Assembly (NCBI GenBank): GCA_900312665.1
Contig: ONZQ02000003.1
Coordinates: 578,648 to 642,647 of the forward strand
Reading direction: 5' to 3'
Source of the DNA: Cephalotrichum gorgonifer
Taxonomy: Eukaryota; Ascomycota; Sordariomycetes; Microascales; Microascaceae
Length of the DNA: 64,000 nucleotides
A program made the position numbers and the translations under genes. Within the stretch, counting starts at the first letter, position 1, and each line of letters opens with the position of its first letter. Below are positions 11,973 through 23,067 of this stretch, one piece after another. The notes beneath the pieces were generated by a model, which did no database searches, was not told the origin of the DNA, and saw nothing but the letters and a program-made list of their open reading frames with translations.

Positions 11973-12606
11973 GGGTGGGGTTTCAAAGAGCGTGAAGACG
12001 ACGGTGTTTTTGGACGGGGGGAAGGGGGTTGTCGATGTTTGATATCATGTGTATAGGGTGTCACGGATGGGAGGGCGGGGGTTCTTTTTTTTGGAAGATG
12101 GATGCTTTTCCGCTGGGTAATGAAACTGGGCCGTATTCTGCTTACCTTTTGTTTTATCAACCATGATTCTACCCCTTTCTGGCTGTGAGTGATTGGAACA
12201 TTTGACACCATAACCGCCGCACATTTCGCTCCTGCATCTCTACACAATGTTTTACACACGGTCTAGGGTGGCTCCTTCCACCCGGAGGGCGCTTCTTCCT
12301 AAGTAGCGTGAGCTCCTTCCCGAGTTCTGCCGGAGGAGGAAAGGCAAGTGTCACCATGCTCTTTAGGATATACATCCGTCCCTGAAAACAACATTTCATA
12401 CATTTCATTTGATGCACGAGGGTGGGAAGGCGCGACCTCCCCTCTGGCCGCCTATAACCCCCCCCCCCCCCCCTCCTTTTCCTTTTCCTCCCCTTCCCAG
12501 AGAAACAACAAGCCCGCTTCGTCCCCGAAGTCAAGTCTGGCCGGCCGCCCTCTCCTACCAACCCGTTTCCGGCCAGATCAGATTTTCAACCGAGAGTCGA
12601 AACATA
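11973..12606. other. Intergenic region with a pyrimidine-rich upstream tract
   Basis: SMC2 3' UTR followed by the presumed promoter of the gene at 12607. It includes a run of 16 C at 12458-12473 and CT-rich sequence to about 12500, a common feature just upstream of transcription starts in filamentous fungi. Confidence 0.4.
12458..12473. repeat. Poly(C) tract
   Basis: Sixteen consecutive C residues, followed by CT-rich sequence, about 135 bp before the ATG at 12607. Length calls in such runs are error-prone. Confidence 0.9.
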
Positions 12607-13431
12607 ATGGCCCCGGCTACTCAGTCCATATTCGATGAAGATGATCGAGGGGTGAAGGTCGAGCCTCGGGACACTCACCCTGATCCCCGCCAACTTGACA
12701 CCGATGGGAGATCTAATTGGGAGCGACGTGATTTAGAAGCTCTGCGCCATATCCGACAAGCGCCGACGACATGGTTGGAGGCGGAATTAAGAACTAGACG
12801 GGAGCAGCATGATTTACCAATCTTACGCAACAAGGAGCCGGCGTACTGGACGGGCAGCGGCGGGAGTACATGGCAGCCGTCACGGGTGGGCGGTGGTGAC
12901 TATTACCGCCCCGGTGAGCGAATGCGATCCCAAAGCTCCCACCGAGACCAACGGGGCCACCAAAGCTCCACTGATACACACCCGAAGATAGGGAGCCGTC
13001 GAAGAAGCCGCCGAAGAAGCAGAGCCCATCAATTAGACAGGTATATCCCGGTCCCACAACCTCTCACTTCCTTTGTACCCTCGCAACAAGAAAAATGGGA
13101 CGAGCTTCGTATAAAGGGGGATGGGGGGCGCAGCTTGAACGTACCGAAACCATACGACCTCAAAAAAAAGGAGCCAGGGGAACGAAATGGGAAAAACGCA
13201 TTTCAGGAAGGTGATGCAAATCGGATGGAACGCAGTGTCCGCCTCGAAAGTTCGGAGATCCAAAGGATAAACAAGGACCTTAGGGGCGCCAAACTCCTGG
13301 GCCTAGCTCGGTCCCTAGATGGCGGGGATGTGATGGCCCATGAAGCTCCAGGAACGCGGGACAGGCAAGCACCGTTCTGGAACTCTCTCGAGTGGACATG
13401 GGCAACTATCGGCTGTAGATGGGGAGGATAG
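12607..13431 (+). CDS. Hypothetical Arg-rich protein; exon structure uncertain
   Basis: Not recognised. The frame from the ATG at 12607 (MAPATQSIFDEDDRGVKVEP) stays open for 274 codons. Residues about 38-80 are strongly charged and look genuinely coding (WERRDLEALRHIRQAPTTWL, then LRTRREQHDLPILRN). An Arg/Ser cluster (RRRSRRRSR) follows near 13000, then a Lys/Glu-rich block (VPKPYDLKKKEPGERNGKNA). A neighbouring frame at about 13419-13643 also looks coding (HPETQRYQLSRLGLGRGW, CEKPPEAEKR). The real gene may therefore be spliced and run to about 13.75 kb. I could not fix introns with confidence. The basic RS-like region could fit a nuclear or RNA-linked protein, but that is only an inference from composition. 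Confidence 0.4.
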   Translation: MAPATQSIFDEDDRGVKVEPRDTHPDPRQLDTDGRSNWERRDLEALRHIRQAPTTWLEAELRTRREQHDLPILRNKEPAYWTGSGGSTWQPSRVGGGDYYRPGERMRSQSSHRDQRGHQSSTDTHPKIGSRRRSRRRSRAHQLDRYIPVPQPLTSFVPSQQEKWDELRIKGDGGRSLNVPKPYDLKKKEPGERNGKNAFQEGDANRMERSVRLESSEIQRINKDLRGAKLLGLARSLDGGDVMAHEAPGTRDRQAPFWNSLEWTWATIGCRWGG

Positions 13432-14389
13432 GAGAGGACACCTTCCCCATCGGCCGCTGCTTCCAGATATGCTTGTCCTATATAGAAGGGAGCATCTCTT
13501 GGAGGGCTTCGAGACGGGGTCCGCCCGGATGGACACGCAACGTCAAACACCCAGAGACTCAACGCTACCAGTTATCGCGGCTCGGATTGGGCAGGGGGTG
13601 GGTAGGCTGCGAGAAGCCCCCAGAAGCGGAGAAGAGGTACTAGTAGTGGATCGTAGGGCTGTGACACGGGAGGACTCGACGAGGAACAGACAGTAAAGGA
13701 ATATTCGGAACGAGGACGAAACGAGCGTATCTGGGAGTCCGAGGAGTCGTGAGCTGGATCAAGTTTCACCCAGGCTTGGGAGGAAATGGCCGAATATATT
13801 TCGAGGACACAGATACGAGCAAGGGACTAGTATAGGAGTAGGAAACCAATGAGATTGTGCTCGCTTCGGCTTCTGACGAGAGTACGGGCACTGAGATCCC
13901 AAAAGATGTGTCCTTTGCAGCCCTTGAATGCCAGACTGGCCCGGGCGATATGTATAACAAGTGCTCTAGTGGTCATGAGACATTGCAACCTGGTGGCATT
14001 TTCCCCAGACTGATCTTGGATACAATGTCAGCTGTGCTGTGAGGTAGTGTTGAGAGGTCCTGGCTACACTGTGAGTGACCCCGAGCCCCGGGACGCGCAC
14101 TGGAACATATCCCTCTTGGGCAATACCATCACTACATTTGGCAAGTTCGAATTCTGTATAATTCTATTAGATATATTGCTTGGTTCGTACACCTTGTATC
14201 CATCCCGCATCCTCCCCTGGTTCCCATTTTCGGGCTAGGGTGTACGAACGGTATGCCTGTGTCACTCGTGTCGCCGAACGTCCGCGGCACTCGGTCTCTC
14301 CACACAGACAGATGGAACATGACACACCGTCCTCCATGATATCCGCAGCATCCACTCTCTCCTATCCCCCTCTTCCCCACCCCCAGTTT
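13432..14389. other. Intergenic or possible 3' exons of the preceding gene
   Basis: The first ~330 bp may hold further exons of the Arg-rich gene (see the 12607 entry). From about 13770 to 14389 I see only short chance frames and the presumed 3' UTRs of two convergent genes. Confidence 0.35.
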
Positions 14390-14956
14390 TTACTCCAACT
14401 TATCCAAGTGTTCCAACCTCGTCAAAACAACCTGCTTGCTCGTCTCCTCAATCTCGCCCGCCAAGAACACCTCGTCGAGGATGGCGTACACCTTGTAGAA
14501 GTTGAACACGAGGTCGAGCTCGCACACGTTCCCGAAGAAGGCGTCGAGGACCTCGACGAAGAAGTGGATGGCCTCGAGGTAGGAGAGCTCGTTGTCGTTG
14601 GTGTCGACGCAGGCGCAGAAGAAGAGGCCGGCGTAGCGGCGGTAGACGATTTTATTCGTGCGGAACTCGACGAAGTTGGACTGGTATTTCTGGTCGCGGG
14701 GCGCTACGAGGCGGTGGACCTTTGTGATGGGGCGCGTTAGCTTGTGGCCCCGGCGTAAAAGGGGGGGGGGGGCAGAGCTCACCTCGCCCTTGACCTTTAT
14801 CTTCTCGTCATCGCTGTATGGGACATACCACTTCGCCAACCGGGTCTTACCCCTGAACACAGAGTTAGAGAGAAGGTAACACGCGAGGGGATATTTCCGG
14901 GGGGGAAGGGGTGGTTCAACTTACTGCCGGTTCTGTATTAGTATGAAGTTCAGCAT
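14390..14956 (-). CDS. APS2: AP-2 clathrin adaptor complex small (sigma) subunit
   Basis: Three exons: 14956-14925, 14852-14783 and 14719-14390. The phases agree and give 143 residues, the normal sigma-adaptin length. The N-terminus MLNFILIQNRQGKTRLAKWY is assembled across intron 1. The last exon carries NFVEFRTNKIVYRRYAGLFF, CVDTNDNELSYLEAIHFFVE, VCELDLVFNFYKVYAILDE and the C-terminal LEHLDKLE. The FVEFR and YAGLFFCACVD features follow sigma-2 rather than sigma-1 (which has FLEWR and YASLYF). The subunit forms the AP-2 core and helps recognise dileucine cargo at the plasma membrane. Intron 2 contains a long G run on the plus strand (14761-14772). Divergent from IST1. Confidence 0.96.
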
Positions 14957-15388
14957 CGTTTGCTTGTCTGGCTGGCCCTTCCCCCCGTTGCGACAGGACA
15001 AGGATGGACGTGGGGATGCGACGGGGCGGAATTGGATGTTCGACGTCGTCGTCGCCGGCGGCCGTTTCGCTCGCGCCAAGACAATTTAGCTTCTTGCCCC
15101 ACAGTACTTTAGTACCTACCTCCATGCTATGTACTCCAAAGCTACAAGCATCATGACCCCTGTCGCACAGGCTTAGTCATTACATGGCGGGGTACAGTAC
15201 AGTACACCAAAACCATTGTGACGTGCCAGAGGGGGTGGATATCAACGACGTCAGGCGAGCTGTCGCATTCAGAGCTTCAACACCCCCGCGCATTCTCGCG
15301 CTCAACTCCCACGATACCAACCCCCGACTACTCCTAAATCTCTACGGGACGCTACCGTCTCCGAAGCAGCTCCTCATCACCCGCCATA
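14957..15388. promoter_or_regulatory. Divergent promoter region of APS2 and IST1
   Basis: 432 bp between two opposed start codons, with no supported coding frame. Both products act in endocytic and endosomal membrane traffic. Shared regulation is an inference from position only. Confidence 0.5.
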
Positions 15389-16462
15389 ATGCCTCCCCCA
15401 ACAGCAACTCTCGGGGTTCGTTCCTCCACCCAACCCGCCGCCCCCCCCCCCACCTCCCAAGTCGCACCACTAATAGCCTAACTAACAAACACCTCCACCC
15501 ACCACCACCACCATCAGACCAAAATCAAGGTCCAGCTAAAACTAGCCCTCACCCGCCTCCGCATGCTCCAATCCCGCGACGCCTCCCTCACAAAGTCCTC
15601 CCACCGCTCCGTCGCCCAGCTCATCGAGGCCCACAAGCTCGACTCCGCCGCCATCCGCGTCGAGTCCATCATCCGCGCCGACATCCTCACCGAGCTCCAC
15701 GAGATCCTCGAGCTCTACTGCGAGCTCCTCCTGGCTCGCTTCCCCCTCCTCGACTCTGCCCCGCAGGTGCCCGCTAGCAGCGGCGGCGGCGGCGGCGGGA
15801 AGACCGTGGCCGTCTGCGACCCGGGGCTGGAGGAGGCCGTCAAGAGCATCATCTACGCCGCGCCGAGGACGGAGATCAAGGAGCTGGGCGTACTGCGAGT
15901 GCTCCTGGGCGAGAAGTTCGGGAAGGACTTCGTCGCAAAGGCCGCCGAGGGCCTGAGCGGCGGCGTGAGCGAGAAGGTCGTGCGCAGGTTGGCGGTCGAG
16001 TCCCCGAAGCAGGAGCTGGTGGACGGGTATCTGCAGGAGATCGCGAGGGCGTACGGGATCGAGTGGGCGCGCGGGACGGCGGACGAGGAGCAACCGGCTG
16101 GCGCGGAACTCGATCTCCTCGTTGACATGGCGGACGAGGGGGGCGCGGAGGGCGGGGAGTCCGACGGTGGGGCGCTGAAGGAGCTAGAGAGCCTATCCGG
16201 CGCGTCCTCTTCGCCCTCGGCCCCTGTGACCTCGCCTCCTAGGTCGTCGGCTGCGTCTCCGCCAGGTCAGCCCTCCACGTATGTCCAGGGGTCGTCGCCG
16301 GGTGACGCCCAGAGGTTACGCCAGAGGCCCGAGCCCAAAGCGGCAGAGTCCAAGTCCCTGGCGAAGGAGGTGAAGGCGGATGCTCCTCCTCCGCCGTCGA
16401 GCGGGATCTCGACCCTCTCGGAGCTGGAGAAGAGGTTCGCGGCGCTAAAGAAGATAGGGTGA
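15389..16462 (+). CDS. IST1: IST1, ESCRT-III-associated regulator of Vps4
   Basis: Two exons, 15389-15415 and 15518-16462 (phase 0), giving 323 residues. Exon 1 codes only MPPPTATLG. The Ist1 domain follows at once: TKIKVQLKLALTRLRMLQSR, then HRSVAQLIEAHKLDSAAIRV and ILTELHEILELYCELLLAR. This is the ESCRT-III-like helical hairpin typical of the family, and it continues to about residue 190. A Ser/Pro-rich linker leads to a C-terminal MIT-interacting motif, LSELEKRFAALKKIG. It fits the MIM1 spacing L-x-x-R-(L/F)-x-x-L-K, so the docking site for the Vps4 MIT domain is at the extreme C-terminus as in other IST1 proteins. A Gly/Ser insertion (SSGGGGGGK) interrupts the domain near residue 100. Confidence 0.95.
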
Positions 16463-16996
16463 TGGGCCAGACCGGACCCTCTTCACCGGCAGAACGCGGG
16501 ATGGAAAGGGCTGCGGTGCTGGCGGTATATATATTTCGGGTAACCTTGGGCGGCTATTTACAGCGATTCATGAACTTCTCTCTGTTTTCTCCATTTCCTG
16601 CTGCGGTACACCAAGGCTTAATATATAACCTTTATTACGGCTACTCAAGCCTTTTCCAATCTTGACCGCCGTCGACAGGCCGTGAATTGCCCGAGACTCG
16701 CGGGACAGACAAATGGTACGCCAGGCGCTCTCGCATGCATGGACTCTTGGCGATCTGCCATCTGGGCTTCATGTTTGTTTTATCATTTAGGTCTCGCGTT
16801 CAAGGCCGATCTAGCAACACACCCGAACCTGGTTAGCCTACCGCCCCTCCCCAATCCATCAGAAATAGTCAATATACAGTAGAATACTATACAGGTCAGA
16901 ATATCGCCCAAACTGCCCAACCTCAATAGCCCAAACACATTTAAGCTACGGCCACAGCCACCACTCCATCAGCTCCCCGGCTCCCCGCTTCCCGCC
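16463..16996. other. Convergent 3' intergenic region
   Basis: 534 bp between the IST1 and NMA111 stop codons. AT-rich with a TATATATAT stretch near 16527. It is likely to hold both 3' UTRs and poly(A) signals. No gene seen. Confidence 0.5.
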
Positions 16997-19900
16997 TCAC
17001 ACTTCCGTATTCGTCGGGTCAGGATCAACCCCGTCCGTCGCGTCCCCAGGAATCACCTGGCCGCACTCGTACGTCACGCGCCTCCAGCCGCACGGGTCCT
17101 CGGCGTCCTTGATCCAGTCCACGGTCGGGAAGTAGTGATCATTCTTCTTCATCGTCACGACCCAGGGGACGCAGTCGAACGTCACGGCCTTTACACGGAA
17201 GTCTATTTGGTAAAAGAAAGTCAGCATCAGCCACCAGCCGGTTCAGGGGGCGGGCGGGGTACGAAGAGTCGGGAGATCGAGGCAAAAGGGTAGAAGAGAG
17301 GAAGGGGGGGGAGGGCTAGAGTCAACTTACATGTGTTATCCGGAATATCCCGCACTGTTGCTAGGAACGTGTCTAGATCCTTCGTCGGCTTCCCGTTGAC
17401 GTGCGTGATGAAGTTCGTAGGGGCGAGGCCGTACTGGTAGGCCGGAGACCCCCTCGTCCTCGCGGAGACGTACACCTCGCTCGGCAGCTTGCTGATCTGC
17501 TGCCGGACGGCGTGGTGCGGCCGGTGTAGAATCGCGCCGCAGAACCAGATGGCGTGGTCCGTCTCAACATCGTCCGCCGGCACGGTGCCGACCTGCATCT
17601 CAATCTCCTCACAGTTGCGCACGATGACGGCATCGAGGGTCTCATGCGAGTACATGATGTCTAACTCCGACACCTTCGTTATGGTCTGCCCGTTGAGCGT
17701 GAGGAGGATGTCGCCCTCGGCGAGGGTTCCGCCCACCACCGGGTTCCGCTCAAACGTGCGCTTGCTAACCATGAAAAGCTGGTGGTGCGACTTATTGACC
17801 TCGGCCACCTTCTTGATCCACTCCTCCGACACCCCCATGACGCGCGCCTGTGCCATGTGGATGGCGCGGAACTCCACAGAGAGCATCCGCAGCTTCGGCA
17901 CGATGCCCTGCTGGATCTTTTCCACAACGGGGAGGAGCGTGGGCGTGGCCAGTCCGAGATGGTACTCCTCGTCCCGGCCAGAGCACGAGTGATGCTCACC
18001 AAGGTACGTGAGCCAGAGGGCCTGGACCGTGCCGTCGGTGCCGACAAGGACGCCGCTGCCGCACTGCGCCGCGAGGTTGGTGTCGACCGTGATAGCGTCG
18101 ACGTTGACGGCCCTGTACCGTGGCGCGCCCGAGTTGGCGGGGATAGCTACGGCGGTGATCTCCGTGATAGTGGTCGCCGCGTGCACAATCCGGCCAATCC
18201 TGTTATACCCGATGAAGTGGGTGGTGGCGCCCTGTGCGAGCTCGGCGTTGCCCAACTTCGCGCTCAGGACGGGGGCGTCGACCAACTTCGGGTCGTACTG
18301 GACGATGGCGTAGTTTTGGAGGGGGTGTAGGAAGACAACCTTGGCCTCAACGACAATCGAGTCGGCGATGGTTAGGGTGACATCACAGAGATCATACGGC
18401 ACGATGGCCCTCGATATGATGACTAGCCCCTTCTCGGCGTCGATGACGAGGCCCATTCCCCACTTCCGGTTCTTGGGGAAGCCATCAAGCTTCAGAGGCA
18501 TGGAACAGCTAACATGGACGAAACTCCGTACGAGGTCCGCAACGGCCGGGTGGGATGTGTGTTCCAGCTGGATAAACGACGCTGTCCGCGTTACAGGAGG
18601 GTTCGGAGGCAACACCGTGCCGACCTCGGAAAAGTCCCAGAGGCCGGTTTTGTCGTTCCGCACCGCCATCTTCATCTTCGAAGACCAGTGCCTGTCAATG
18701 TATATGACTGTAGTGTTGAGGGTGTGGAGGTCTCGGAGGTGCTTGTAGGTGACCACTACCCGCTCCCTGTCCGGTATCCCCTTCATGATCTCGATAAAGG
18801 CGTCTAGGTTGGGGGTCTTCTTCTGATCGACCGACTCGATGATCCAGCCGTTATCCGCGCCATTAAACCGGAACGAACCCGTCGCATCGCAGACGTAAAC
18901 TCCCCGGCACGCCACGGCGTACATTCGTGCTTGCTGGTACGAGAGGTCGTGGAACTGAGCACCGGCAACTGTGACGAAACGATCCGGCGTGATGGCGTGG
19001 AGATCTCCAACTTCCACTTCGACCTCGACATCCTGGCCCCCTCGTTGGAGTAGCAGCCGAACCTTCTTACCGACGCTGGCGTCCAAGGTCTCGTCCAGTG
19101 GGATGAACTGGGTGAGGAGCTCTCCATTAACCTTGATCAGAACATCACCCTCCTCAATCTTATTGTGCGAAGGGCCTTCGGGTAAAACGATCTCGGCGAC
19201 GAGCATGCTGTTGACGCTCGGGAACTCCTTGCGGACCGCAGCCTCCCACTTCGAGTCGAGGCCTAGGCGACGGCACTCGTCAAAGGGCTTCAAAAGGAAC
19301 TGGCACTGGATGGTCCCCCTGTCCACTGGCTGGCCCTCTTGTATGCAACGGAGGGCCCGCGCCGCACGGTCCAGAGGTAGGAAGTAGTCGGTAGATGCGC
19401 CGTCGCTCCGACCGCCGGCCTGGATGGCGATGGCGTGGCCGTCGATGTTGACCACGGGACTGCCGGAACTGCCGCCTGTTGCGGCGGCATTGGCCTGGAA
19501 GTAGCATGTGTTGAAGTCGCTGTAGCCTTCTTGGTACTCGGGTGCGTTTCGATCGAGACGGCTGATGACACCAGACAGGATACACAGCTTTTCTCCGGCA
19601 TCGTTACCAACTACACGAATCTCGATTCCAACTGTTAAAAGGTTAGTACTTGTTTTCTCTTTCTCTTCGTCATCCACTTGCAAGTGAGTCCTGGGTGAGT
19701 ACCATACCCTTTGCTAGCTCAGGCCGTAGCTGCAGGGCCGTAACCGGCATATACTTGATAGCCTTCGGGTCGAAGCGCAGGATGCCGAAGTCATGGACTG
19801 GATCTCGGTAAACAGGGTAGGCGTCAACCTCCTCATGGTTGTCAAACACACAGTATCCCCAGAATGGACCCGCTCCAACGACATGTCGATTCGTAAGGAT

Positions 19901-20351
19901 ATACCTAGAGCGAGATATCTAAGTTAGCACAGGTGGGGGTCTAGTCAACGCTGGCCAACGGGTGCGACGGGTCGATTTCCTACCCTCTCTCCGCGTCCAC
20001 CACAAAGCCGGTGGCCTCGCTAGTATCCGCAAACTCGGTGTCGAATGAACATGGCTGGCAGAAACGGATGGACACGACGGTGGGGACGACCTTCTCTATG
20101 GTCTCCTGCCACTCAGCGGAGTCGTGGGGTAGCTTAAGCATGGCTGATAGTTGCGAGGGGTTCACTATCTCCATTTCGGAGTCTGATTCCGACTCGGTGT
20201 AGTCGTGCTCGTGGGCGGGGGCGTGGTTATTACCAAGATCCCCGTCGGGTGTGTTGTCCCCCGCAGACACCTTGCCGTTCCACGCGCGGTGCTGCTTCTG
20301 GGGCCGGGCGTCGGTCGGGAAGGACGACTTTCTCTTAGATCGGGAGGACAT
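16997..20351 (-). CDS. NMA111: NMA111, nuclear HtrA-like pro-apoptotic serine protease
   Basis: Four exons: 20351-19984, 19904-19708, 19631-17331 and 17202-16997. The phases agree and give 1023 residues, close to yeast Nma111. The N-terminus is basic and nuclear-localisation-like (MSSRSKRKSS). The active protease domain shows the full triad: His130 in TNRHVVG, Asp161 in VHDFGILRFDP and Ser244 in TGGSSGSPVV. PDZ-like repeats follow (for example EEGDVLIKVNGELL and LAEGDILLTLNGQTI). A second, degenerate protease-like half comes after them (RAIVPYDLCDVTLTIAD, NYAIVQYDP, AQCGSGVLVG), where the triad is not conserved. This double HtrA-PDZ layout is characteristic of NMA111. Known roles are in apoptosis-like death and lipid homeostasis. 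Confidence 0.96.
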
Positions 20352-22400
20352 GGTGGGCGTCTTGTGCGGGTCGCCTTTCGTATGTATGTATGTATGTATG
20401 GGATGAGGATGTCTCGGCCTGATTAACAATGCGTTCGGTGGCGGCACAACGAACGGGTGCGGCGGAGGGTGGTTGGTTTTCCTGTTTTCGCAGTCACACG
20501 GTTGGTTGTTGGGGGGGGATCAGGTGGGAAGGGCCGTCGTGCGTTGCATACGGGGGAAATGGCAGGGTGGCGGCGGAAGGCGGAAGTAGGGAGGAGTTTC
20601 GTAGCCACTACTTGAAGGTAAGATGAAGGTTGCGAGGTTGTGTAGTAGGATGGATGGATGCAAGGCTCCGGGCGGAAAAGTCGACGAGGCGAGCTTGAGA
20701 TTTCGAAAGTGGAGCCAAGGAGGGAGAAGGGTACCTACTTCCTTGTACCTACTTGTATGTCAGCGGTGGTCCACCACACTACAAGCACGAGTACAAGTTT
20801 TACACGGCCTATCAGGATCAGTAGATCCAGACACTTCGAGTACAAGTGTGTGGTCCTGGGCTGGCAGTGGGATGCGAAGGACAACATGCTCCTTAAAGGG
20901 GGGAGCTGAATTGACTCTCAAGATGCCGAAGGGATATCACAAAATTTTGGCCACTCCCATTCCTTGGTGACTTCAGGCGCCTAGCGACGCGCAGGACGGA
21001 CCTGCCTGTAGGACCACTGTGGTCAATGTCACTGAGACCTATGGTCGTCAAAATCCATGCACATAAGGTCTAGTCTCCCCGCAGGGACGGGAACCATCAT
21101 CTTAGTATCGGTACAAATGCGGCCGTCAATCGTGCAGCCACCTGCATCCCCATCCCCATTCCATCCCTGCACAGAGCATTATTTGGGCGCATTAAGCATT
21201 CGGTATTATGTACAGGTCCATGGCCTGTGCTCTCCCCTGGCCGCCTTTGAAAGATGGTGCCGCTAACCAGGCAGGGGCGACTTACACAAGCCAAACAAGT
21301 GGAAGGAGGGGCGGTGCACGCACGTCAGACACCACCCCACCATCCACCACCGTCTTACTCCGTATTATGCCACTCCATGTGCCCCCATGATTCAATCCCC
21401 CATCCACCATCCGCTCTCCCGCTCCCGGAAAATGGCGAGGACCAAGGAACAAAACCCCGGCGGTAGGACTTCCCCGTAATGGTGGGCCTCGAGTGGTCAT
21501 CCACGACAGTCACCCGCGACCTACTTTAGGGGGGGCGGATACCACCCTCCTTCCACCCTCTTCCCACTCACTGCCGGGCCGGAGAGTGAGTGGGTGTGCT
21601 CCCACTCCCATTCGAGTCCAGCGGCGTCACTTCCAATATTTATAGCCTTCCTAACGATAATAATAGAGGCCGACCCCACGAGCCGAGAGAGGACGGGTGA
21701 TGGCTCAAACGTTAGGCTTCGTCTTCGTAACCATCCGTCCCCAGCAACTAGCAACCCGTGCCGGCGCCCCATAGTATGTACGTGCTCGTAGAGAGGCCTG
21801 CCCCTACGGGCGAGAAGATACGAACACACAGGGCACACAAGCACCGGCTCCTGTAGGAGACCTTGAAGGATCACCACATCACACACGACACAGGCAGAAC
21901 GGCACAGGCACACCCACTGCCGCGCGAAGAGGTACCCGCAGACGAGTGGCTGTCCAACCAGGTCCCTTCCCGGTTCCCCTCCGAGACCCGCAGCTCTGTC
22001 GCCTGCAAGTTGGATGTGGGTGCCCTCGGGAACGGGTAAACTCAGGTTGGTGGAGTGGGCGAGAGAGCCTCGTGATGACTTCACTTCACACCAGGTGGAA
22101 AGATGGCTGCTGATTTCAGTTGCGGTTGCAAGGTGCAGGTATCACGGTTTTCTTTAGCGTATAATCCAGCCTGGCAAAGAGGGCCATCGTGACCAAGTAA
22201 GATGGCCGTTATAATAGGTTGTGATTGAATGAAAAAAAGGCAAAACTTGCTACTTCGCAGCATCACCAGTGAAAACAACGCAAAGAGGGCTGGATCAATG
22301 CCAAGCGATCCCTTCCATGTGTGGTCCACGTATCAACTTGGTATGTTTCCGCAGCTCCAAAATCGTCCACCCACATGCCACATAATGATGGCACACCATT
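20352..22400. other. 2-kb intergenic region, no gene seen
   Basis: This holds the NMA111 promoter (including an (ATGT)n microsatellite at about 20381-20401) and the region after the SANT gene. Longest frames, such as the minus-strand 21521-22084, lack coding character. One cluster of the GAGTACAAG motif lies near 20787-20845. Confidence 0.45.
20381..20401. repeat. (ATGT)n microsatellite in the NMA111 upstream region
   Basis: About five copies of a tetranucleotide read as GTATGTATGTATG..., within 50 bp upstream of the NMA111 ATG, so probably in the 5' UTR. Confidence 0.85.
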
Positions 22401-23067
22401 CTAGATCGAGTTCTTAACCTTCGGCTTGGCGTCGGCGACCTCGCGGTCAACATCCTCAATAGTGTCAGGAGACGGAATTTCAACATCGTCCTCCACCTTC
22501 GGCTTTCGCTGACCTATCTTCAACATCAGCCCTTATTCATAGAAATGTAGGATAAAGACAACACTCACGGGCGCGCGGCTTCTTCGTGGGGGAAGGAACG
22601 TCCTCTCCGTCGTCAGCATTAGTTTGCTGCGGCTCCTTCTTGCCCTTCCGCTTCCGGGCTGAATCGCCAAGAAAAAGGTCAGCGTTTTTCAAGTCAGGGT
22701 TTTGACGTTCGATTGAATGGGGTTCTGGAGGGTAAAAGTGCGGGCGAGAGCTGTCCAGCGAACATACGTACCGGGGACCTTGGCCGGGCTAGGAGGCACA
22801 TCTCCCCCACCCTCGCCGGCGGCCTCCAACTGCTGCTTATGGGTCGTCATAAACTTGAACCAGGTATTCTGGCAAGCCTTCTTGGTTCGGCCCTCGATGT
22901 TGATACGATCCCAATCGATCCCGCCCTTCTCGGGCTTCAGCTGCGCAATGACCTGCATGAGCAGGCGGGACTGTTGGTCGTCGTTAGTATTGTCGGTAGA
23001 TGAATGGGACTGGAGGAGGGAATGTGGGGACACCTACATTCTCGGCCTCAGTCCACTTGTCGGCCAT
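22401..23067 (-). CDS. Small Myb/SANT-like DNA-binding protein
   Basis: Four exons: 23067-23038, 22970-22772, 22658-22569 and 22513-22401. The phases close exactly to 143 residues. The first 55 residues form a Myb/SANT-like helix-turn-helix. It begins MADKWTEAEN, then SRLLMQVIAQLKPEKGGIDW, and then DRINIEGRTKKACQNTWFKF, with tryptophans spaced as in SANT repeats. The remainder is Lys/Pro/Glu-rich and probably disordered. It carries a nuclear-localisation-like cluster (ARKRKGKKEP) and two SP motifs (VPSPTKKPRA, EIPSPDT). Proteins of this single-SANT type are common in filamentous fungi, often without known function. A chromatin or DNA-binding role is inferred from the domain. Confidence 0.85.

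Noticed and set aside
21521..22084. 187-codon minus-strand frame in the 2-kb spacer
   Set aside because: Odd composition (Cys/Leu/Arg mix), no domain, no splice or promoter context; probably chance.
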